Assembly: GCF_047324305.1 (NCBI RefSeq)
Contig: NZ_CP178740.1
Location: 1,674,001-1,738,000, forward strand
Origin: Acerihabitans sp047324305
GTDB taxonomy: Bacteria > Pseudomonadota > Gammaproteobacteria > Enterobacterales > Enterobacteriaceae
Length of the DNA stretch: 64,000 nucleotides
Direction of reading: 5' to 3'
The notes under the pieces are model-generated. The model was not told the DNA's origin and searched no databases. It saw only the letters and a program-made list of their open reading frames with translations. Shown in pieces: positions 36,400-45,155 of the stretch (the first letter of the stretch is position 1; every line of letters begins with the position of its first letter). The position numbers and the translations under genes were made by a program.

Positions 36400-37341
36400 A
36401 TGACAACCAAAAACATTGCCGTTATCGGCGAATGCATGATTGAACTGTCCGAAAAAGGCACCGATGTTAAACGCGGGTTTGGCGGCGATACGCTCAATAC
36501 CTCGGTGTATATTGCGCGGCTGGTCACATCGGGCGAGTTGGACGTACATTACGTCACCGCGCTCGGCACCGACACCTTCAGTGAAGACATGATCGGCGCA
36601 TGGCGGCAGGAAGGGGTGAAAACCGATCTTATCCAGCGCCTGGATAACCGTTTGCCGGGCTTATATTATATCGAGACCGACGCCACCGGCGAGCGCACCT
36701 TCTATTACTGGCGTAATGAAGCCGCCGCGCGCTACTGGCTGGAAAGCGCGGATTCAGAGCGTATCTGCCGTGAGCTGGCGGGTTTTGATTATCTTTATTT
36801 GAGCGGCATCAGCATCGCCATCCTCAGCGCCGAAAGCCGCCAGCGCCTGCTGGCGCTGCTGAAAACCTGCCGGGATAACGGCGGCAAGGTCATCTTTGAC
36901 AATAACTATCGTCCGCGCCTGTGGGCGAACAGGGAAGAAACCCAAGGCGCATATCGGGATATCCTCACCCACACAGATATCGCCTTCCTGACCCTGGACG
37001 ATGAAGATATGCTGTGGGGCAAACAGCCGGTGGACGAGGTCATTAAGCGCACCCGCGGCTGGGGCGTGCAGGAAATTGTCATCAAACGCGGCGCCGAGTC
37101 CTGTCTGGTAACGACCCGGGAAGGGGAACTGCTGGACGTGCCGGCGATCAAACTGCCGCAGGACAAGGTGGTCGATACCACCGCCGCGGGCGACTCGTTC
37201 AGCGCCGGCTATCTGGCGGTGCGCCTGACCGGCGGCGACGCGGTCTCTGCTGCCAAATGCGGCCACCTGACCGCCAGCACGGTGATCCAATATCGCGGCG
37301 CCATCATTCCACGCGACGCAATGCCCGCAATACCTGCATAA
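36400..37341 (+). CDS. kdgK: 2-keto-3-deoxygluconate kinase
   Basis: Phosphorylates KDG to KDPG, joining hexuronate and pectin breakdown to the Entner–Doudoroff pathway in the cytoplasm. The 313-residue PfkB-family protein begins MTTKNIAVIGECMIELSEKG, with the sugar-binding GFGGDTLNTSVY at residue 27. The catalytic Asp lies in VVDTTAAGDSFSAGYL near residue 247. Length and blocks such as IFDNNYRPRLW match E. coli KdgK. It is divergent from yhjG, with the KdgR-like box between them, and convergent with yhjJ, as in E. coli. Confidence 0.96.
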   Translation: MTTKNIAVIGECMIELSEKGTDVKRGFGGDTLNTSVYIARLVTSGELDVHYVTALGTDTFSEDMIGAWRQEGVKTDLIQRLDNRLPGLYYIETDATGERTFYYWRNEAAARYWLESADSERICRELAGFDYLYLSGISIAILSAESRQRLLALLKTCRDNGGKVIFDNNYRPRLWANREETQGAYRDILTHTDIAFLTLDDEDMLWGKQPVDEVIKRTRGWGVQEIVIKRGAESCLVTTREGELLDVPAIKLPQDKVVDTTAAGDSFSAGYLAVRLTGGDAVSAAKCGHLTASTVIQYRGAIIPRDAMPAIPA

Positions 37342-37436
37342 GCCCATGATGCGTGAGGCGGCGAATGCCCTTTCCTGGCTATCGCCGCCATCATGCCCGC
37401 CGTTACCGCGTTGAAACCAGCCCCGCCCAGCCCGCA

Positions 37437-38921
37437 TCAAGACGGCGGCGGGATATCCGTGACTTCCGGTTTGCTCTCATCGACGGCTGCCGGCTGCGGT
37501 CCCGGCGCCATGATATGCTCGTAGGTTTCCTGCAGCGCCTTCATATTCATTTCCGGCTCGCCCTTGGGCTGCATCAGCACCAGCGTGGCGTTTTGCGATA
37601 GCTGCGAGCGCAACTCTTCATTAAGCATCTGCAGCGTCAGCTTGGACAAAAACGCGTTGCGCAGCTTCTGGTACTGCTCCGGCGCGATATCCACCACGTC
37701 ATTTTGCTGTGAACGCAGACGCTGGCTCATTAATATGTCGGTATCGGTACGGGCGTAAGTGGCGAACAGCGTGCCCAACTCGCCGGTCTTGCGCGCCATA
37801 AGCGCGTCGAACTCCGCCTTGCTCAGGCCGTTATTGCGCAGGTTCGCCAGCTCATGGGAAACAAAGGTCAACGCGGCCGTCAGGTTATCCATGGCGGTGT
37901 CCATATGCACGGCGCACTGGGAGCGCTGGTAATGCACATTACAATCGAAACGCAGGTTGGTCTGCTTCAGGTTGCTGTCTTGCATGGCCTGCTGGACATG
38001 CCAGAACAACGCCTCGCGGGCCAGATCGCTGCGCCAGTAGCGATCCAGTGAGCGCGAATCGCGGATAGGCTGCCAGGGAGTATCCCATACCAGCTTCAGA
38101 CTATCTTCTTTGGCGTCCTCGCTCATCAGGCTGACCGGCTGCGCCACCAGCGGCGACAGCGCCGGCAGCGTGGAAGGCGTATCGCGCTTGCCCTTCAGCG
38201 ATGAGAACGTTTTGACGATCTGCTCGTTCAGCCCGCGATTGTCGACGTTGCCCACCACATACAGCGTCATGGCGTCCGGCGTATACCAGCGCTGATAGAA
38301 TTGCTGCAACTGCTGGCCGCTCACCGGCGCGGCCGCCTGCCGGCTCGGATCGTGGGCCAGCAAGACCGACCCTTTAAGGCGGTAATGCCACCAGGGGCTG
38401 CCGGCATTGGCGGGGGCGGTCGCCACCGGATCGGCCCCTTCCAGGGCGGCATGCAGCGTGGTGGGATTAATGGTTAAATGGCCGCCGGTGTTCATCATCC
38501 ATTTCAGCGCCTCTTTCAACAGCTCGGGGCGGCCGTTGGGCAGGCTCAGGCTGTAAAGCGTGTAATCGTAGGAGATGACGGCCGGAGGCTGCGGACGTTC
38601 GCGGTCCACGCCCTGTTGCCAGAGTGATTTCAGCTGCGCGGAGGAAAAGTTTTCACTGTGTGTCAACGCCAGGCGCGGAAGCAGGCGCGCAAAACCGGTC
38701 TGCTGCGCGTTTTCAGCCAGCGAACCGGTATTCACCATTAAGCGTAATTCAATACGATCGTTCGGCCGTTGCGGTGTTGCCAACACTTGCCAGGAGAAGC
38801 CATTACTGAGTTTACCCTGTTGCCAGGCGGGATCGGGTTGTAATGCTTCTGCCTGAACATTGCCACCCACCGTCGCCAGTAACACTCCACTCATGAAAAG
38901 ACGAATTCCGGTGCCCTGCAT
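37437..38921 (-). CDS. yhjJ: M16-like exported protein YhjJ, probably inactive peptidase
   Basis: A 494-residue exported protein with signal peptide (residues 1-24, ending NVQA-E) and two M16 (insulinase-like) domains. E. coli YhjJ blocks are well kept: LQPDPAWQQG, RYRLKGS-like WWHYRLKGSVLLAHDP, YTPDAMTLYVVGNVD and WDTPWQPIRDS. The zinc motif HxxEH of active M16 enzymes is missing; the corresponding stretch reads GFARLLPRLALTHS. It therefore probably binds rather than cleaves peptides (inference), as also seems true of E. coli YhjJ. The C-terminus is Pro-rich (PEVTDIPPPS). It converges with kdgK. Confidence 0.93.
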   Translation of the reverse strand: MQGTGIRLFMSGVLLATVGGNVQAEALQPDPAWQQGKLSNGFSWQVLATPQRPNDRIELRLMVNTGSLAENAQQTGFARLLPRLALTHSENFSSAQLKSLWQQGVDRERPQPPAVISYDYTLYSLSLPNGRPELLKEALKWMMNTGGHLTINPTTLHAALEGADPVATAPANAGSPWWHYRLKGSVLLAHDPSRQAAAPVSGQQLQQFYQRWYTPDAMTLYVVGNVDNRGLNEQIVKTFSSLKGKRDTPSTLPALSPLVAQPVSLMSEDAKEDSLKLVWDTPWQPIRDSRSLDRYWRSDLAREALFWHVQQAMQDSNLKQTNLRFDCNVHYQRSQCAVHMDTAMDNLTAALTFVSHELANLRNNGLSKAEFDALMARKTGELGTLFATYARTDTDILMSQRLRSQQNDVVDIAPEQYQKLRNAFLSKLTLQMLNEELRSQLSQNATLVLMQPKGEPEMNMKALQETYEHIMAPGPQPAAVDESKPEVTDIPPPS

Positions 38922-39134
38922 GTGAACCCCTACTCAATAACTGCCTATTAAAATATGTAATCTCACTCAGACGGTTTACCGTGCGTTCCATCGATTAGTA
39001 CTTTTTCCGTCGGAAAAAAGCGTGGCGCAAAGTGTACCATGTTGTTAGACCGCAGACCTTTGCGGATGTCACGGCACGGCATAAAATAGTACCGCCTGGG
39101 GTATAAACGAGATAAAAATAGGCGTAACAGGGCA

Positions 39135-39167
39135 TTACCGGCCGTATCGCCATGCATCGGCCGGTAA
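39135..39167. terminator. Stem-loop downstream of dctA
   Basis: A perfect 10-bp stem (TTACCGGCCG and complement) with a 13-base loop lies 28 bases beyond the dctA stop. It has no U-run, so it could be a 3' stabiliser rather than a terminator. Confidence 0.45.
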
Positions 39168-39194
39168 AAGGGGGGCAAAAACAGCAGGAAATGA

Positions 39195-40469
39195 TCAGGT
39201 TCCGGAGGCGGCCGTTTTCGTGGGTTTAAGCACCGCGTTCAGCTGTTTTTCATCCAGTTGATCACACCACTTGGCCACGACGATAGTGGCGACGCCATTG
39301 CCCACCAGGTTGGTCAGCGCGCGGGCCTCGGACATAAACCGGTCAATGCCGAGGATAAGCGCCAGCCCGGCCACCGGCAGGTGCCCGACCGCCGACAGGG
39401 TCGCGGCCAGGACGATAAAGCCGCTGCCGGTGACGCCCGCCGCCCCCTTGCTTGACAGCAGCAATACCACCAGCAGGGTCACCTGATGGATGATGTCCAT
39501 ATGGCTATTGGTGGCCTGGGCGATAAACACCGCCGCCATGGTCAGGTAGATGGACGTGCCATCGAGGTTAAAGGAATAGCCGGTGGGGATCACCAGGCCC
39601 ACCACCGATTTTTCGCAGCCGGCACGCTCCATTTTATCAAGCATGCGCGGCAGCGCCGACTCGGAAGAAGAGGTGCCGAGCACAATCAGCAGTTCTTCTT
39701 TGATATAGTTGATAAAACGGAAGATATTAAAGCCGGTGACCCGCGCAATCAGCCCCAGCACCACCACCACGAACAGGATGCAGGTCAGATAGAAACAGGC
39801 GATAAGCTGCCCCAGCTGTATCAGCGACCCCAGGCCATACTTGCCGATGGTAAAGGCCATGGCCCCGAATGCGCCAATCGGCGCCAGGCGCATGATCATA
39901 TTGATAATGCCGAAAATCACCTTGGCGAAGCTGTCGATAACGTTAAAAATCACCTGGCCCTTTTCGCCCAGGCGGTGGAGGGCGAAACCGAACAACACCG
40001 CGAACAGAAGCACCTGCAGGATATTGCCGCTGGCGAAAGCGCCGATTACGCTCGCCGGGATGATATCCATCAGAAACGCCACCAGTCCCTGCTGCTCGGC
40101 CTGCTGCGCATAGATAGCCACCGCCTTGGCATCCAGGGTGGCCGGATCGATATTCATGCCGGCGCCCGGTTGCACCACGTTAACGATAATCAGGCCGATA
40201 ATCAGCGCTATGGTGCTGACGATCTCAAAATACAGCAGCGCCACCGCCCCGGTGCGGCCCACCTCTTTCAGGCTTTCCATGCCCGCGATACCGGTGACCA
40301 CGGTACAAAAGATAACCGGTGCAATGATCATCTTGATCAATTTAACAAAACCATCGCCCAGAGGTTTCATGTCCGCGCCCAGTTCCGGATAGAAATGCCC
40401 GAGCAGGATCCCTGCCGCAATGGCCACCAGGACCTGAAGATAAAGGCTTTTAAACGGGTTGAATGTCAT
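39195..40469 (-). CDS. dctA: C4-dicarboxylate:cation symporter
   Basis: Inner-membrane DAACS-family symporter for aerobic uptake of succinate, fumarate, malate and aspartate. The 424-residue protein is nearly identical in blocks to E. coli DctA: GILLGHFYPELGADMKPLGD, IIAPVIFCTVVTGIAGMES, the re-entrant-loop serine motif LGTSSSESALPRML near residue 270 and the transport signature GYSFNLDGTSIYLTMA. ATG 40469 follows AAGGTTGG. It lies between yhjJ and yhjK, as in E. coli. In E. coli it is under DcuSR and CRP control; I could not place those sites. Confidence 0.96.
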   Translation of the reverse strand: MTFNPFKSLYLQVLVAIAAGILLGHFYPELGADMKPLGDGFVKLIKMIIAPVIFCTVVTGIAGMESLKEVGRTGAVALLYFEIVSTIALIIGLIIVNVVQPGAGMNIDPATLDAKAVAIYAQQAEQQGLVAFLMDIIPASVIGAFASGNILQVLLFAVLFGFALHRLGEKGQVIFNVIDSFAKVIFGIINMIMRLAPIGAFGAMAFTIGKYGLGSLIQLGQLIACFYLTCILFVVVVLGLIARVTGFNIFRFINYIKEELLIVLGTSSSESALPRMLDKMERAGCEKSVVGLVIPTGYSFNLDGTSIYLTMAAVFIAQATNSHMDIIHQVTLLVVLLLSSKGAAGVTGSGFIVLAATLSAVGHLPVAGLALILGIDRFMSEARALTNLVGNGVATIVVAKWCDQLDEKQLNAVLKPTKTAASGT

Positions 40470-40689
40470 ACGCCAACCTTATTCATTAGTTATACGCGTT
40501 TAAGTGGGTTGAATATGTAGCAAGGATATTAATGATTTGATAATGAATTACATATCTCGAAATACCAATACACCACCGCGCGGGGGTTGTCGGCAGGCAA
40601 CGGAGAGAAATTAGAATTGAAACGCTTCAGTTGGACTTTAGAAACTATAGTAACCGGCCATGGGAAGCGGCACACGGCCGCACCGGCGA

Positions 40690-42708
40690 TCAAACGGCGG
40701 CGAGATGCAGGAAACGCTGCTCGAAATCCTCCTGGGGCAGAGGCTCGGAAAACAGGTAGCCCTGTCCCCAGCTGATGTTATGATCCAGCAGGCATTGCAG
40801 CTGCGCCTGGGTTTCCACGCCTTCAGCGATAACCGGCAGCGACAGCACCTCGGCAATGGCGCTGACAATACGCAGCATCACCAAATCCTCCGGCAGTTTT
40901 TCGATAAAACTCCGGTCGATTTTCAGCAAATCAATGGGCAGGTTGCGCAACCGGTCCAGATAATAAAGGCTGGAGTAGCCCATGCCGAAGTCATCCAGCG
41001 CAATCAAAATCCCCAGCTCGCGCATTTGCCGCAGCAGGCCGAGGGAGTGCTCGAATTCAGTAATGCGCGCGGTCTCGGTGATTTCCAGCACCAGTTGTGC
41101 GGGCGCGATCTCGTAGCGGGCCAGCAGCACTTTGAGAAACGGCACCAGATTGGATTCCTGCAGTTGTTTGGCCGAGAGGTTCACCGCCAGCTGGAGATGG
41201 ATACCGCGTTTACGCCATTGCGCCAGAATGCGGCAGGAGGCTTCTAAGACCCAGTTGCCCAGCGGCACCATCGCGCCGATTTCTTCGGCGCCGCTGATGA
41301 AATCCGACGGCAGCGAGTAACTGCCGTCATCCTGGCGCCAGCGCAGCAAGACCTCCGCGCCAATCAGCCGCCGGTCGCGAATATCCACCTGCGGCTGGAA
41401 GAACAGTGCGCAGCGTTCCTGCTCTATGCCTTCCAGGATGGTGCTTTCCAGCGTCATGCGCCGGTGAACCATGGCGGTGAGCTTGGGCTCGAAGAATAAG
41501 ATCTGGTTTTTGCCGTTGTCATGGGCCAGCATCATGGCGGACGTGGCGCGCCGCAGCAGTTGATGCGCGGACTCGTCGTTGCGCAGCCTCAGGGCAATGC
41601 CGATGCTGGCGGCGGGACGCAGCGACAGGCTGCCGATGGCCAGGGGGGCATTAATGCTTTTCATGATGCCCTGCGCCAGTTGCATTCCTTCGTAAGCGTT
41701 CTGGATTCCGTGATCGAACAACGCGAATTCATTGTGATTGAGCTGGCCGAGAAAACGATGATCGTTAAGGTGCCGCTTAAGCTGCCGGGTCAGCGTCATC
41801 AGCAGGATGCCCCGTTGCGCCTCGGTAAGAATGCCGGTGGCTTCCTGTAGCGTGCTGATACTGATGACCAGCAGGCAATATTGCTGCATATCCCGGCACA
41901 GGACCATGCGCGAATCCAGCATGGCGGTAAACAGGTTTTTATTCGGCAGCGCGGTCTCGGCATGGCGGGTCGACAGCCGGTTAAGATCGTCGAACATGCC
42001 GGCCAGTATCTGCTGGTTGCGATTATAGCTGCGCACCAGCACGCCAAGCTCGTCGTCGCGGTGCATATCCGGCAGCGAAAGCTGGTGGCGGGGAATGTCC
42101 TGCGCCGGCAGCGTTTCCAGACTGCGGGCGATTTCACGCAGGGGATGGACCATCAGGCGGTTAATACACCAGGTGATCGCAATCGTCAGCACCAGCGCCA
42201 GCAGGAGATAGGTGGACATCATGGTGGAAAACGCGCTGGCGATAAACTGGTACAACCGGTAGGAGTCGGCTTGCAATACCAGCGACGCCAGGGCCCGTGG
42301 ATGCGAAGGCCGCGGAAGCGCGTACAGCGGCACCGAGATTTCCACCGGCAGCCGGAACAGGCGCTCTATCAGCGCCGGCACCGGCCGCTCCGGCGGAAAA
42401 TCCGCGTGCAGCACCTGGAAATCATCCGGCAGCACCACATCCGCCCGGCTCAGGATGCCCACCGGCTTCAGGGTGGCGAGAATCCGCTCGGCCTGCGGCA
42501 CGTCTCCCTTTAATACCGCGCTGGATAAAGGCTGACGCACCGACATGGCTATATTTTGCAGCTGCTGGGCGTAATCCTCACGGCGCTGCTGCACAAAATG
42601 GAACAGCTGGATCACAATGAAAATGCAAATAGTCACCAGCGCCACGCCTGACACCGTAGCCATTTGTTTAATCGTTAATGAACGTCTGATCCGCAAACTG
42701 TTCTCCAA
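40690..42708 (-). CDS. pdeK: HmsP-like membrane cyclic-di-GMP phosphodiesterase (YhjK/PdeK)
   Basis: A 672-residue inner-membrane protein homologous to E. coli YhjK/PdeK and Yersinia HmsP. The order is: transmembrane helix (15-38), periplasmic part, second transmembrane helix (160-182), HAMP-like segment, degenerate GGDEF domain and C-terminal EAL domain. The GGDEF site reads LNHNEF near residue 320, so cyclase activity is unlikely. The EAL domain keeps the catalytic pattern as EVLLRW near residue 451, with TETARITEF, LDDFGMGYSSL and VIAEGVET, so phosphodiesterase activity is expected. It lies divergent from the bcs operon, whose BcsA has a PilZ domain, so it may tune cellulose output by lowering c-di-GMP (inference). 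Confidence 0.92.
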   Translation of the reverse strand: MENSLRIRRSLTIKQMATVSGVALVTICIFIVIQLFHFVQQRREDYAQQLQNIAMSVRQPLSSAVLKGDVPQAERILATLKPVGILSRADVVLPDDFQVLHADFPPERPVPALIERLFRLPVEISVPLYALPRPSHPRALASLVLQADSYRLYQFIASAFSTMMSTYLLLALVLTIAITWCINRLMVHPLREIARSLETLPAQDIPRHQLSLPDMHRDDELGVLVRSYNRNQQILAGMFDDLNRLSTRHAETALPNKNLFTAMLDSRMVLCRDMQQYCLLVISISTLQEATGILTEAQRGILLMTLTRQLKRHLNDHRFLGQLNHNEFALFDHGIQNAYEGMQLAQGIMKSINAPLAIGSLSLRPAASIGIALRLRNDESAHQLLRRATSAMMLAHDNGKNQILFFEPKLTAMVHRRMTLESTILEGIEQERCALFFQPQVDIRDRRLIGAEVLLRWRQDDGSYSLPSDFISGAEEIGAMVPLGNWVLEASCRILAQWRKRGIHLQLAVNLSAKQLQESNLVPFLKVLLARYEIAPAQLVLEITETARITEFEHSLGLLRQMRELGILIALDDFGMGYSSLYYLDRLRNLPIDLLKIDRSFIEKLPEDLVMLRIVSAIAEVLSLPVIAEGVETQAQLQCLLDHNISWGQGYLFSEPLPQEDFEQRFLHLAAV

Positions 42709-43501
42709 GGCGTTTTTCAGCTCGACCCGTTACGCTCCCTAACCCGGCGGACGGTTACCCGGCTCACCCCGGCCCCGGCCATGACGAAGGACAGCGCATA
42801 TTTTCGCGATTCGGGCAGCAAAAGTTGCCGGGCGGGCCGCAGAGCGATTTTGTGCATACTAATATATACTATCTCACGCCGGGTTTTATTTTTTAAAACA
42901 GGCATTTCGTCTCTTTAACGCTTATCGGCGACACTCGGTTATAATGACGACGTTTTACCTAGGAATATTCTGATTCATGGCGGTCCTGGCGCGCGCCGGC
43001 GGGGTAGATAGGGCATTAATCCCCGCGCATCCCTGACGTTGCGGCGCTGGCGTGAAGAACAACAGCTGTGTAAAATGCAATCAGCGCCTTACATCAGTTT
43101 TGTTGCAGTTTGAAATGCCATTATTTTAACAAGACATTAAGTTTTCTTTATAATTTTTCGCAGGCATCACGAATGGGATAGCATGAGCAGAGGATAATGG
43201 CATTTCCCAGGCTATCGCTTTTATTCATAGCCGCCCCATGCCGGCGTTGAAGATTTACATTTTCACTGCTTCGGCACTCAAGACGGGACTATAATTTTAC
43301 CGCAGCTCAATGTGTTTCATTTGATTTAACTTTGTAAAAAATTGAAACTTGTATTAGTTTGTCTTGAGGACCTTCTCATTCATTTCATTGTGCCAGGCTC
43401 GAGGCCCATTACCATCCCTAACATAACCCGCGGGCGCCGTCTTGTTCATAAGATAATGCGGTCCGCAGAGTGGTCGCGCAAATTTATCCGGTGAGGTAGG
43501 A
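42709..43501. other. Intergenic region between pdeK and the bcs operon
   Basis: About 790 bases between divergent genes, with no convincing coding frame. The right half is AT-rich and contains the best promoter of the window (43126-43154), leaving a leader of about 340 bases before the first bcs gene. I looked for a GEMM c-di-GMP riboswitch and did not recognise its conserved core. The pdeK promoter should be in the left part, where a TATATT-like box lies near 42860. Confidence 0.5.
43126..43154 (+). promoter_or_regulatory. Predicted sigma-70 promoter of the bcs operon
   Basis: TTAACA at 43126-43131 (5 of 6 consensus), a 17-base spacer and a perfect TATAAT at 43149-43154. The nearest downstream gene is the bcsO-like gene at 43502, so the transcript would have a leader of about 340 nt, long enough for post-transcriptional control. 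Confidence 0.55.
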
Positions 43502-44344
43502 ATGAATAATTACGATGATATTAAGCGGTTTAAAGAAAAACTCAATATGGAAGGCATTGATTATAAAGAAATCGCTGAAAGCAATCCTAATATTACCGCG
43601 CATAACTGGGCGATTATAAAACAAGTGGCCACGGCCGATGAACCTTTTCATCCCCTGGAGCAGGGGCGCCCCACACAGCCCACCCCCGCTCCCGTCTCGG
43701 ATAAAGAATTCAGCGCATCGCCGCTGGGGCAACCGCTGGCGGCCCAGCAGCCGCGCGCGGGCGGAAATATTAATCGGGACATTGGCGCCATAAACGCCCA
43801 CTATCAGCCGCAGGCCTCAACAGCGGCGGAGTCTTTTGCTTCCCCCCTGATGAGCGCGGTCGGCAAGGCGCTGCCGGCGATAGGCCCCGTGGCGCCCGTC
43901 GCCACGCCCCAGGACGGCAATGCGCCCGCGGGCGCCGCGTTTCTTAACGCCATACAGCAGGAATTTGCCGCTCCGCCCGCCGCCGTGCCCACGCGGTCAC
44001 AGGAACCCGCCGCGGCATCGCCCTTCGACGCCGGGCAACATGGCCGCCCCGCCGCGGCATCGCCTTTCGACGCCGGGCAACACGGCCGCCCCGCCGCGGC
44101 ATCGCTTTTCGACGCCGGGCAACACGGCCGCCCCGCCGCGGCATCGCTCTTTGACGCAGCGCGGCATGACCAACCCGCCCGGACGTCTTCTACGGCGGCG
44201 TCATCGGTCCGGGCGCCGGCCAATGCCGCCGGTACCATGCGCTTTAATAGTCTGTTTAACCGGAAATCCCAGTCATCGGCAATGCCGTCGGGTCGGGATA
44301 CGCTCCTTTCACTTCTTTTAGAGAATATTGCGTTATGCCGTTAG
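43502..44344 (+). CDS. bcsO: BcsO-like Pro/Ala-rich protein with BcsR-like N-terminus
   Basis: A 280-residue protein opening the cellulose operon. Residues 1-45 (IKRFKEKLNMEGIDYKEIAE) resemble the short BcsR protein of E. coli, which works with BcsQ. The rest is Pro/Ala/Gln-rich and of low complexity, as described for BcsO in operons with bcsD. Residues 170-225 are four near-identical 14-residue units (AAASPFDAGQHGRP). The tail LLSLLLENIALCR overlaps the bcsQ start by ten bases, which suggests translational coupling. The ATG has a GAGGTAGG site. The bcsO name is by context and composition; function is unproven, and it could be viewed as a BcsR/BcsP-type fusion. Confidence 0.65.
   Translation: MNNYDDIKRFKEKLNMEGIDYKEIAESNPNITAHNWAIIKQVATADEPFHPLEQGRPTQPTPAPVSDKEFSASPLGQPLAAQQPRAGGNINRDIGAINAHYQPQASTAAESFASPLMSAVGKALPAIGPVAPVATPQDGNAPAGAAFLNAIQQEFAAPPAAVPTRSQEPAAASPFDAGQHGRPAAASPFDAGQHGRPAAASLFDAGQHGRPAAASLFDAARHDQPARTSSTAASSVRAPANAAGTMRFNSLFNRKSQSSAMPSGRDTLLSLLLENIALCR
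44009..44176 (+). repeat. Four in-frame 42-bp repeats in the bcsO-like gene
   Basis: Units start at 44009, 44051, 44093 and 44135, exactly 42 bases apart. Each encodes a 14-residue unit with the core FDAGQHGRP; the last is degenerate (FDAARHDQP). Confidence 0.92.
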
Positions 44345-45138
44345 TCTGTGTCTGTTCGCCGAAGGGCGGCGTGGGTAAAACAACCGTCAGCGCCAATCTT
44401 GCCTACGCCCTGGCCCGCAGCGGCAGCAAGGTGCTGGTTATCGATTTCGATGTGCAAAACGCGCTGCGGCTGCATTTCGGCGTACCGATTTCCGATACCC
44501 GCGGCTACGTGGCACAGGCCACCACCGCCGTGGACTGGAGTCAGTTTATCCTGAAAGCCGACGCCAATCTGTTTGTCCTGCCCTATGGCGAGGTGGAGGA
44601 AGAACAGCGTCTGGCGTTTGAAAACGCCATCAGCCGCGATCCGCATTTCCTGCTGCGCGGATTAAACACGGTATTAAATTACCCCGGCCTGGTGGTCATC
44701 GCCGATTTTCCTCCCGGCCCGGTGGCGGCGTTAAAAGCCGTGCAACCCTTCGCGGATATGCACATTGTGGTCATGCTGGCGGATACCGCCTCGCTTTCCT
44801 TATTACCGCAAATGGAAAACCACAAATTCCTCGGCGCGCCGATGAATAACCGCCTTGGGGAGTATTATGTGGTTAATCAAAGCGATATGCGCCGCAACTT
44901 AAGCCGCGACGTATCGCAGTTTTTTGAACAGCGTCTGGGCGACCGGTTATTAGGCACCATACACCGCGATGAGTGCGTACCCGAAGCCAACGCGTCGCAG
45001 CGTTCAATCATTGAATTCAGCCCGGTGTCCGCCGCCGCGTTCGATATAGAACTCATCAGCAAAAAAGTCGCCGCCATTGTCGGCGTGAAAGTGGGCGATG
45101 GCGAGTTTTATGCCATGCCTAATCACGGCATCAAATAA
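44335..45138 (+). CDS. bcsQ: Cellulose biosynthesis ParA/MinD-like ATPase
   Basis: A 267-residue P-loop ATPase of the MinD/ParA (SIMIBI) class. The deviant Walker A KGGVGKTT is at residues 10-17, and the switch region VIDFDVQNALRLHFG near residue 38, as in E. coli BcsQ (YhjQ). In E. coli BcsQ is needed for polar assembly of the cellulose secretion complex and acts with BcsR and BcsE. Here a BcsR-like segment is at the start of the upstream protein, and bcsE is not in the window. It overlaps the previous gene by ten bases and is followed by bcsA after 17 bases. Confidence 0.92.
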   Translation: MPLVCVCSPKGGVGKTTVSANLAYALARSGSKVLVIDFDVQNALRLHFGVPISDTRGYVAQATTAVDWSQFILKADANLFVLPYGEVEEEQRLAFENAISRDPHFLLRGLNTVLNYPGLVVIADFPPGPVAALKAVQPFADMHIVVMLADTASLSLLPQMENHKFLGAPMNNRLGEYYVVNQSDMRRNLSRDVSQFFEQRLGDRLLGTIHRDECVPEANASQRSIIEFSPVSAAAFDIELISKKVAAIVGVKVGDGEFYAMPNHGIK

Positions 45139-45155
45139 TAAGCACAGGAACAGGC

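Noticed and set aside
39486..40520. 344-residue plus-strand frame opposite dctA
   Set aside because: Antisense shadow; His/Gln-rich composition typical of reverse-complemented membrane genes.
42717..42905. 62-residue minus-strand frame upstream of pdeK
   Set aside because: Short, no ribosome site seen, no recognisable motif, in the expected promoter region.
43155..43501. c-di-GMP (GEMM) riboswitch in the bcs leader
   Set aside because: The conserved core was not found by eye, although a covariance search was not possible.
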